From: an uncultured Eubacteriales bacterium
GTDB lineage: Bacteria; Bacillota; Clostridia; Oscillospirales; Oscillospiraceae
Reading direction: 5' to 3'
DNA length: 5,585 nucleotides
NCBI GenBank assembly: GCA_902496595.1
Contig: CABVBV010000136.1
Location: 1-5,585 of the forward strand
Positions 1-4,882 of the stretch are shown here, in pieces; position 1 is the stretch's first letter, and every line of letters starts with the position of its first letter. The position numbers were made by a program, and so were the translations under genes. The notes under the pieces were generated by a model. The model saw only the letters and a program-made list of their open reading frames with translations, had not been told where the DNA came from and ran no database searches.

Positions 1-203
1 CATACGACTATACAATTCCTGCCATCATTCTTTGGCGGTTTTGACGATGATCTCAACACAACAAACGCCGGCAGCGGCTTTGCTCCCTGCCGGCGTTTGC
101 TGCGGATTCGCTTTCCCTCTCATTCGTCTGCGGCGGCCCTCTTCTCGGGCATATATTTCAATATACCTTTATTCCAGTTCGTGCGCCACTGTCCCTGAAA
201 AAA
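1..203. other. Intergenic region upstream of the response regulator
   Basis: No convincing gene is visible here. One plus-strand frame stays open from position 3 to a TGA at 42-44 and would end ...AIILWRF, so these bases could be the 3' end of a gene lying outside the window. The short piece shows no recognisable motif, and the link rests only on the hairpin that begins 18 nt later. Positions 100-200 hold no gene or clear motif beyond an AT-rich patch at about 150-170. Confidence 0.35.
62..99. terminator. Stem-loop, probable terminator of an upstream transcript
   Basis: A perfect 13-bp stem (62-74 with 87-99, arms CAAACGCCGGCAG / CTGCCGGCGTTTG) encloses a 12-nt loop. The uridine tract is weak on both strands: only TTT closes the plus-strand arm, while the minus strand reads TTTGTTGTGTTG. 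No minus-strand gene lies between it and the response regulator, so I infer that it ends a plus-strand gene left of the window and insulates the regulator promoter. Direction is uncertain. Confidence 0.55.
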
Positions 204-221
204 TGTGATTATTCTGTGATT
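204..221 (+). promoter_or_regulatory. Candidate OmpR/PhoB-type operator, 7-4-7 direct repeat
   Basis: Two identical heptamers TGTGATT lie at 204-210 and 215-221, separated by 4 nt (ATTC), so they repeat every 11 bp. Dimers of OmpR/PhoB-family regulators bind head-to-tail direct repeats with this period; the pho box has the same 7-4-7 layout. The repeat ends just upstream of the candidate -35 element of the response regulator gene, a position suited to autoregulation. The repeat is seen directly; binding by the adjacent regulator is inferred. The region is AT-rich, so chance repetition is possible. Confidence 0.4.
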
Positions 222-222
222 T

Positions 223-253
223 TTTACAGAACTGCGCTATGGTATGCTATAAT
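223..253 (+). promoter_or_regulatory. SigA-type promoter with extended -10 for the response regulator
   Basis: A consensus -10 hexamer TATAAT lies at 248-253, preceded by the extended element TG at 245-246 with a one-base gap. A -35 candidate TTTACA (5 of 6 matches to TTGACA) lies at 223-228, with a rather long 19-bp spacer that the extended -10 could compensate for. Transcription would start near 260, giving a leader of about 15 nt that just includes the ribosome site AAGGGGG (261-267). Confidence 0.65.
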
Positions 254-274
254 CATAAGTAAGGGGGATCTTCC

Positions 275-961
275 ATGTACAAGGTGCTGCTGGTGGATGA
301 CGACGTCCACATCCTCAACGCGAACGAAGCCTATCTGAAAAAGCTCGGCTACCAGGTGAGCCGGGCGGAAAACGGGGAGCTCGCCCTGAAGCTCGCCTCC
401 TCCGCCGCCTTCGACGCCATCGTGCTCGACGTGGATATGCCGGGGACTGACGGGGTGACGGTTTGCCGACGGCTTCGCGAAGTGAGCGGCGTGCCCGTCA
501 TCTTCCTCTCGGCCTACGCCCGCACCGACGACCGGATACGGGGGCTCATGGCCGGAGGAGACGACTACATCGGCAAGCCCTACTCGCTCGTGGAGCTGGA
601 ACTTCGGCTGCGCCTGCGCATCCGGAGGCACAAGGGCGTGGAGTCCAGCGAGATACTCCGCTTCGGAGACCTGGAGATCGACCTGGGCCTGTGCGAAGCC
701 CGGTTCAAAGGCGAGGCTGCCCCGCTCACCTCCCTTGAGTTCGACCTGCTCTCCTTCCTCGCCAGGAACCCCGATCAGGTGTTCTCCTATGAGCAGCTAT
801 ACGACCGTGTTTGGAAGTCCCCGATAAACCAGGGCCTGCACAACCTGCAGGTCTGCATGGCCCGAGTCCGTCAGAAGCTGGACGCCCTCTGCCCCGGCAT
901 TCACTGGATCGAGACCGTGCGGCGCAGGGGCTACCGCTTCAACAGCGGCGCACAGACGTGA
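275..961 (+). CDS. OmpR/PhoB-family response regulator
   Basis: A 228-residue cytoplasmic transcription factor of a two-component system, the usual length for this family. The receiver domain (about 2-118) has the acidic pocket D8/D9, phospho-acceptor D52 in VLDVDMP, S79 in the switch position (FLSA), Y98 and the conserved lysine K101 followed by proline. The C-terminal winged-helix DNA-binding domain (about 127-224) carries LTSLEFDLLSFLARNPDQVF, the RVW helix and the wing sequence ETVRRRGYRF. The ATG follows AAGGGGG with 7-nt spacing, and the next in-frame Met lies inside the receiver fold. Its likely partner is the histidine kinase at 2630-4606, the only other two-component gene here, although a minus-strand gene lies between them. 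A direct repeat upstream suggests autoregulation. Fold and mechanism are firm; the genes it controls are unknown, with the neighbouring surface protein the obvious candidate. Confidence 0.95.
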   Translation: MYKVLLVDDDVHILNANEAYLKKLGYQVSRAENGELALKLASSAAFDAIVLDVDMPGTDGVTVCRRLREVSGVPVIFLSAYARTDDRIRGLMAGGDDYIGKPYSLVELELRLRLRIRRHKGVESSEILRFGDLEIDLGLCEARFKGEAAPLTSLEFDLLSFLARNPDQVFSYEQLYDRVWKSPINQGLHNLQVCMARVRQKLDALCPGIHWIETVRRRGYRFNSGAQT

Positions 962-992
962 AAAAGCCCCCGGGCACGATCGTCCGGGGGCT
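961..992 (-). terminator. Rho-independent terminator of the surface protein gene
   Basis: Read on the minus strand, a 9-bp GC-rich stem (992-984 with 973-965, AGCCCCCGG / CCGGGGGCT) is followed directly by a run of T (965-961). It starts 37 nt past the TGA of the minus-strand surface protein gene, the usual place for its terminator. On the plus strand the same hairpin has no T-tract after it, so it should not efficiently stop transcripts coming from the response regulator. It touches the last base of the regulator's stop codon, so the two genes converge with almost no spacer. Confidence 0.75.
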
Positions 993-1029
993 GCGCGGCC
1001 GCTGCGCCGCAGATAATACGATATTCAAT

Positions 1030-2604
1030 TCATCTCTTCCTTTTCCACTTTCCCGCGTTCGCCGCAGCGACTCCGACGCAGGCGCAGATACCGACGCCCG
1101 CCGCCGCCAGGATGACCGTAGTCGCCGTATTCGTTCCTTCATCCTGATCCGGCAGCTCCGGGGCCTCTATCTCGACGTCGGACTCCGGAACCTCCGGAGA
1201 TGCGGAAGGCTCGGGCTCAGGCGTCGGTTCGGGGGTCGGGCTCGGCGTCGGAGCAGGTTCCGGGCTCGGCGTCGGCTCAGGAGCCGGGGGCATGGTGTGT
1301 TCGGAGCCTGTGGTGCCCAGGACGCCTCCGGAGCCGGTATACTGTGGAGGCTCGGTGTGCTCCGGGCTCGGCTCAGGGTCGGGCTCGGGCGTCGGAGTGG
1401 GTTCAGGGCTCGGCTCAGGGTCAGGCTCGGGACTGGGTTCCGGCTCTCTCAGCGGAGGAAACAGGGTCGTGCCGCCGCCTCTGTTGCCGCCCTGGTCGTC
1501 CTCCCCCTCGTCCTCTTTCGGAAGCAGGAAGCCCTTGGAATACCAGAACATCGTTCCACGCGGATCCGACGCGGCGAGTCTGAAGTACCTCGGTTCATTG
1601 TCGCCGCCCAGGAAAAAGATGGCGGCGTAGCCGTCCTCCGCGTTACCCTTCAGCTCGAAATCGGGAAAATCCGTCCAGACCTCGCCTGAGGGCGAGGTCT
1701 GACCCCAGACGTCATACGTCTGGACATCTTCGGGGAGGCTGTCCATGAACAGCGTAACCGTCACCGCCTCGGCTCCCGTCCAGCTGGCGTCGGTCACGGA
1801 CAGCTCTCCCTGCTCGTACCAGTATACGTTGACGGTCAGCGGCCGCAGAGAGGCTATTTCCTCTCCGTTCTCTCCCATGAAGGCTCCGGTCAGCGTGGCC
1901 TCCCCTTCGGTCTGGCCCAAATGCTCTCCGAGTTCCCAGGAGAGCTTCAGATCCATATAGCTCTCCCTGCCGCGGTCGCTGACATACAGGCCCAGCTCCC
2001 GGGGCAGCAGCTCTTCACAGAGGGCGGTGCCGGATTCTAGGTACACATCCTCCGGTGCGGAGTAACTGTTGTCCGCGACCGGCCCAGACCACTCGGCGGC
2101 GTCCTCCGGCAGTGCGGAGTCATGGAAGACCACTACGCCTCCCGGCTCCTGCCGGACGAATGTGCCCGCACCGCTGAACTCAAAGTCCGCTCCGACGATG
2201 TTCAGCGCGCCGCCGGCCTCGACCACGATCCTGGCGCTCTCGCCGAGCTCCGCTATTATCTTTGTCCTGGGCTCCTTTCCGCCTATGGACACGGGGCCGA
2301 TGCTGAGACTGCCGCCGTTTCTTATCACTACCGTACCGCTGAAGGTGAAAGTCAGCTTCCCGGCATAATAGCCCGACTCTTCGTCGGTCTGGAACTCAGA
2401 GCCTATGACCGTATAGCTCAGGCTCTCCCCCTCATCGATGACGATATCTCCGAGCTCAAAACAGTAGTTGACGGGCTCGGTCTCCTCTCCTCCCTCCGAG
2501 TCTCCGCCCTGGCCGCCCAACACCAGCGCGTAGGCGGGCGTTTGCAGGCACAGCGCCGCAGCGCAGCACAGGCAGGCGAGCAGTTTTCCAAGTCTGACTT
2601 TCAT
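1030..2604 (-). CDS. Secreted proline-rich surface protein with C-terminal membrane anchor
   Basis: A 524-residue protein of unknown function. A Sec signal peptide is visible (1-26; KVRLGK, a Cys/Ala/Leu core, likely cleavage after TPAYA). Residues about 50-165 are β-rich with glycine-containing turns (GGSLSIG, GGALNIVG), suggesting a β-helix or stacked β-sheet fold. Residues about 185-360 form a second, mixed segment without a recognised motif. A Pro/Glu/Ser/Thr stalk (387-468) has two PEPSPEP-type arms. An acidic stretch, a single hydrophobic helix (about 494-516) and the basic tail KWKRKR follow, typical of a stop-transfer anchor. No LPXTG motif is present. The protein should sit in the membrane, with the stalk spanning the wall and the β-rich part outside. 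The ATG follows GGAGGG with 7-nt spacing; an overlapping ATG 4 nt upstream is out of frame. Lying between a regulator and its kinase, it may be their target or an accessory sensor; this is inference. Confidence 0.88.
   Translation of the reverse strand: MKVRLGKLLACLCCAAALCLQTPAYALVLGGQGGDSEGGEETEPVNYCFELGDIVIDEGESLSYTVIGSEFQTDEESGYYAGKLTFTFSGTVVIRNGGSLSIGPVSIGGKEPRTKIIAELGESARIVVEAGGALNIVGADFEFSGAGTFVRQEPGGVVVFHDSALPEDAAEWSGPVADNSYSAPEDVYLESGTALCEELLPRELGLYVSDRGRESYMDLKLSWELGEHLGQTEGEATLTGAFMGENGEEIASLRPLTVNVYWYEQGELSVTDASWTGAEAVTVTLFMDSLPEDVQTYDVWGQTSPSGEVWTDFPDFELKGNAEDGYAAIFFLGGDNEPRYFRLAASDPRGTMFWYSKGFLLPKEDEGEDDQGGNRGGGTTLFPPLREPEPSPEPDPEPSPEPTPTPEPDPEPSPEHTEPPQYTGSGGVLGTTGSEHTMPPAPEPTPSPEPAPTPSPTPEPTPEPEPSASPEVPESDVEIEAPELPDQDEGTNTATTVILAAAGVGICACVGVAAANAGKWKRKR
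1195..1449 (-). repeat. Proline-rich stalk repeats (PEP/PSPEP) within the surface protein
   Basis: This DNA encodes residues 386-470, built from short Pro-Glu/Asp/Ser/Thr units such as EPSPEPDPEPSPEP. Two arms (387-414 and 441-468) flank a glycine-rich spacer. Each end of the spacer carries a similar motif, EHTEPP (415-420) and EHTMPP (435-440), which suggests duplication of one unit. Low-complexity DNA like this can change length by slippage. Such stretches usually act as extended wall-spanning stalks. Confidence 0.8.
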
Positions 2605-2612
2605 TCATCTTC

Positions 2613-2622
2613 CCTCCGGAGG
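2613..2622. promoter_or_regulatory. Palindromic Shine-Dalgarno shared by two divergent genes
   Basis: The palindrome CCTCCGGAGG lies in the 25-bp gap between the divergent starts at 2604 and 2630. On the plus strand GGAGG (2618-2622) sits 7 nt before the kinase ATG. On the minus strand GGAGGG (2617-2612) sits 7 nt before the surface protein ATG. One sequence therefore supplies both ribosome sites. The gap is too short for two promoters, so any dedicated promoter must lie inside the opposite gene, and the two mRNAs would overlap at their 5' ends. Confidence 0.85.
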
Positions 2623-2629
2623 TTAAATC

Positions 2630-4606
2630 ATGCGCAAAGAGACAGGGCAAGGCATTTTGATGTTATCGGTTTTTCTCCTTGCCGGACTTCTGGCCGTCTG
2701 GTGCCAGTATCGCTGGGACAACAAATACACCGCAGCGCTCAGCGGCGACTGGGGCGTCAACGTGCTCCAATCAGACCCGAACGAACCCTGCTGGCTGGTA
2801 GACGGCTGGGAGTTCTACCCCGGCGAGCTGCTCGCCCCGGAGGACTTCGCCTCCGGCCGCACGGCGGAACAGTACACCTACGCGGGGCAGTATGCGAACT
2901 TCAGCGAGTGGCTCGGCAGCCCATACGGCGCTGCGACCTATCGCATCGTGCTTGAAAATCACGGGGAACCCGTGGAGCTGAGCTTTTACCTGCCGGAGCT
3001 GCTCTGCGCAGGCCGGGTCTACATAGGAGGAGAGCTCGCCGGAGAACAGGGCAGCGTCGAGCCCTATGTGCCAAGGGTCACAGACGGTGTGTATTCCTTC
3101 AAAGCGGAGGGCAGCACCGAGATCATCGTTCAGTGCGCCAACTTCACGCACTACTACTCGGGTATGTACTATCCCCCGGCCGTGGGCACTCCCGGGGCGA
3201 TCACCCGGCTGTTGTCCACCCGTCTGGCCCTCTACGGGCTGCTGTGCTTCGCCTCTTTGGCCGCGGCCCTCTCCAACCTGGCGCTCTGGGCTCTGGGCCG
3301 GGACAGGCTCACTCAGCTGCTCGGACTGCTCTGCCTGGCCTACGCGCTCAGGATGGACTATCCCTTCCTGCGCACGCTCGGCGTGCCCGCGATCAGGCCG
3401 CTCTACGCGATCGAGGATCTCTGCGCCGCAGCGGTATTGCTCTGCGCGATGCTCCTCGCCGGAAAGCTCTCCGCAGCCGAGCGGCTCGGCTTCCATCGCC
3501 GCGCCGCAGTTCCGGCAGCGGCGGCCATGTGCGCGGTCTGCGTTGTATTTCCTGTTTTTATATTACCATATGCTCCGGCGTTTATCAACTCATACGGCAT
3601 CCTGCTCTCCGTCTGGAAGCTCCTGGCCGGAGCGTATCTCCTCTTCCTCTCGGCCAGGGCGCTTCGGGAGAGCCGGCCGCTGGGCCGTTATCTGCTCTGT
3701 TCCTCCGGCCTCTACGGGCTGATGACCCTGGTATCCGTGCTGGAGACGGGCTACCTCGAGCCCGCTTGCGGGGTGTGGCCGGAGGAGTTCGGAGGCTTCG
3801 CGCTGGTGGCCGGCTTCGCGGCCCTGATGGTACACAGGGGGATACTGATGGTGCGCGAGAACCAGAGGCTCAACGCCCGGCTGAGCGAAGAGGTTGAGCG
3901 CAAGGCCCATGCCCTCGAGTCCCTGCTGGACGAGAGGCGGAAGCTGCTCGCCACCCTCGTTCACGACATCAAAAACCCGCTCTCAGCCGTCAGGAGCTAC
4001 GCCGACCTCGTCCGAAACGGAGGAGAGGTGCTCGACGCCGAGACTTCGGCCTATCTCGATGCGCTTACAGAGCGTGTGGAGGCGGTGGAGGACAGGTTCG
4101 ACCTGCTCCAAGGCTTCTCCCGGGCCGAGCGCACCGTCTCTGAGGCCCGGAGGCTGGAGCTCTGCGGCTTCATCAGGAGCTTTTATGAGAGGAACCGTCC
4201 GGACATCGAGCTCGGCGGCCAGAATTTCAGGCTGGAGCTGCCGACCGGGAAGCTGTACGCCGCCGTCGGCGAGTTCCAGCTGTGCGCGGCATTGGAGAAC
4301 CTCTGTTACAACGCGCTCTCCTTCACGCCGCCGGAGGGCAGCATAACGCTCTCGCTCAGGAGGGAGGGAGACAGCGCCGTGATCCGCGTGAGAGACACGG
4401 GCTGCGGCATAGCCCCGGAAATCCTGCCCCACGTCTTCGAGCTCGGCTTCACCAGCCGCCCGGGCAGCGGCGGAGAGGGGCTCGGCCTCTACATAGTCCG
4501 CAGTTTCGCGCTCGAACACGGAGGCAGCATCGAAGCAGAGTCCGTCCCCGGCAAGGGCAGCACCTTCACCATGCGCCTGCCCCTGGAGCCGGTATCGGCA
4601 CATTGA
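2630..4606 (+). CDS. 7TMR-DISM-type membrane sensor histidine kinase
   Basis: A 658-residue membrane sensor kinase. After a first membrane helix (8-24), the outer region (25-195) contains VDGWEFYPGELLAPEDF and a β-rich stretch to about 175, resembling the jelly-roll (galactose-binding-like) domain found in 7TMR-DISM proteins. About seven hydrophobic helices follow (near 198-220, 226-245, 258-280, 292-312, 318-342, 350-372, 384-402), then a coiled coil (404-440). The HisKA domain has the phospho-accepting His445 in LVHDIKNPLSAVRSYADLV. The ATPase domain shows the N-box (N557, N561), G1 box DTGCGIAPE (D589), F-box FELGFTS and G2 box GEGLGL. All catalytic motifs look intact, so it should be active. 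GGAGG lies 7 nt before the ATG. Its presumed target is the regulator at 275-961. The outer domain suggests a carbohydrate-like or small-molecule ligand, which the sequence cannot settle. I see no clear promoter just upstream. Confidence 0.95.
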   Translation: MRKETGQGILMLSVFLLAGLLAVWCQYRWDNKYTAALSGDWGVNVLQSDPNEPCWLVDGWEFYPGELLAPEDFASGRTAEQYTYAGQYANFSEWLGSPYGAATYRIVLENHGEPVELSFYLPELLCAGRVYIGGELAGEQGSVEPYVPRVTDGVYSFKAEGSTEIIVQCANFTHYYSGMYYPPAVGTPGAITRLLSTRLALYGLLCFASLAAALSNLALWALGRDRLTQLLGLLCLAYALRMDYPFLRTLGVPAIRPLYAIEDLCAAAVLLCAMLLAGKLSAAERLGFHRRAAVPAAAAMCAVCVVFPVFILPYAPAFINSYGILLSVWKLLAGAYLLFLSARALRESRPLGRYLLCSSGLYGLMTLVSVLETGYLEPACGVWPEEFGGFALVAGFAALMVHRGILMVRENQRLNARLSEEVERKAHALESLLDERRKLLATLVHDIKNPLSAVRSYADLVRNGGEVLDAETSAYLDALTERVEAVEDRFDLLQGFSRAERTVSEARRLELCGFIRSFYERNRPDIELGGQNFRLELPTGKLYAAVGEFQLCAALENLCYNALSFTPPEGSITLSLRREGDSAVIRVRDTGCGIAPEILPHVFELGFTSRPGSGGEGLGLYIVRSFALEHGGSIEAESVPGKGSTFTMRLPLEPVSAH

Positions 4607-4679
4607 GCGAAGCCCGCGAGCGCCCCCACCATGCGCCGCGCCGGCATAATCGGCTGCGGCTCCAAGAGGCTTACAAGAC

Positions 4680-4717
4680 AAAAAAAGCGCCGGAGCAAAG
4701 CGAACTTTGCTCCGGCG
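4680..4717 (-). terminator. Strong terminator reading leftward, without a visible gene
   Basis: A perfect 13-bp stem (4688-4700 with 4705-4717, arms CGCCGGAGCAAAG / CTTTGCTCCGGCG) has a 4-nt loop. Read on the minus strand the loop is TTCG, the very stable UUCG type, and the stem is followed after one base (G4687, read as C) by seven T (4686-4680): a textbook intrinsic terminator. On the plus strand there is no T-tract, although the hairpin may still protect the 3' end of the kinase mRNA. No minus-strand gene lies between here and the ParB-like gene. Confidence 0.75.
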
Positions 4718-4830
4718 TGGTACGAGTGTTCTTACAGCATTTGAGCAAAAAAGCTAGGAAAATCAACGGTTTCATGGCATTGGGCAAGTGGCATTTTAGC
4801 GCAAAAACCGTTTTTCAAAGGCTCATTTTG

Positions 4831-4861
4831 GGGCGCTTCATGTTTTGGAGCGCCCATTTTT
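4831..4861 (+). terminator. Terminator-like hairpin in the leader of the ParB-like gene
   Basis: A 7-bp stem GGGCGCT (4831-4837) / AGCGCCC (4849-4855) with an 11-nt loop is followed by ATTTTT (4856-4861). This is a plausible plus-strand intrinsic terminator, ending only 8 nt before the ribosome site of the ParB-like gene. It either ends a transcript entering from the left or acts as an attenuator for the gene behind it. A competing upstream segment AGCGC (4798-4802) can pair with GCGCT of the left arm. Confidence 0.5.
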
Positions 4862-4882
4862 CACGCCCAGGAGGTGATGTAA

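Larger units (their letters stand above)
4607..4882. other. Intergenic region and probable junction with a mobile element
   Basis: This 276-bp gap holds no supported gene. Positions 4607-4679 keep the high GC of the kinase gene. A minus-oriented terminator occupies 4680-4717. From about 4720 the DNA becomes clearly AT-richer, with homopolymer runs, and leads into the ParB-like gene. An 8-bp inverted repeat AACGGTTT (4765-4772) / AAACCGTT (4805-4812) and a direct repeat TGGCATT (4775-4781 and 4789-4795) lie in this leader. I infer that the left edge of an integrated element lies near 4718-4760. No tRNA or clear attachment repeat is visible, and the right end is outside the window. Confidence 0.5.

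Noticed and set aside
78..86. CTTTGCTCC shared by the hairpins at 62-99 and 4688-4717
   Set aside because: It lies in the loop of one hairpin and the stem of the other. A 9-base match between two GC-rich hairpins is weak evidence for a repeat family or an attachment duplication.
1200..1630. Plus-strand open frames rich in Gly/Ser opposite the proline-rich stalk
   Set aside because: They are the antisense of the PEP-coding repeats; long open frames are expected in such GC-rich repetitive DNA, and no ribosome site or domain supports them.
2542..2580. Possible lipobox (LLAC) in the surface protein signal peptide
   Set aside because: The cysteine at residue 11 comes too early, before the hydrophobic core is complete, and a normal signal peptidase I site (TPAYA) follows at residue 26.
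4641..4672. tRNA fragment or attachment core after the kinase gene
   Set aside because: The sequence around CGGCTGCGGCTCCAAGAGG does not fold into tRNA arms and lacks a T-arm motif; no second copy is in the window.
2771..4681. Several long minus-strand and alternative plus-strand open frames within the kinase gene
   Set aside because: The plus-strand frame 2630-4606 carries every expected kinase motif; the others have compositions typical of GC-rich shadow frames and no recognisable domain.
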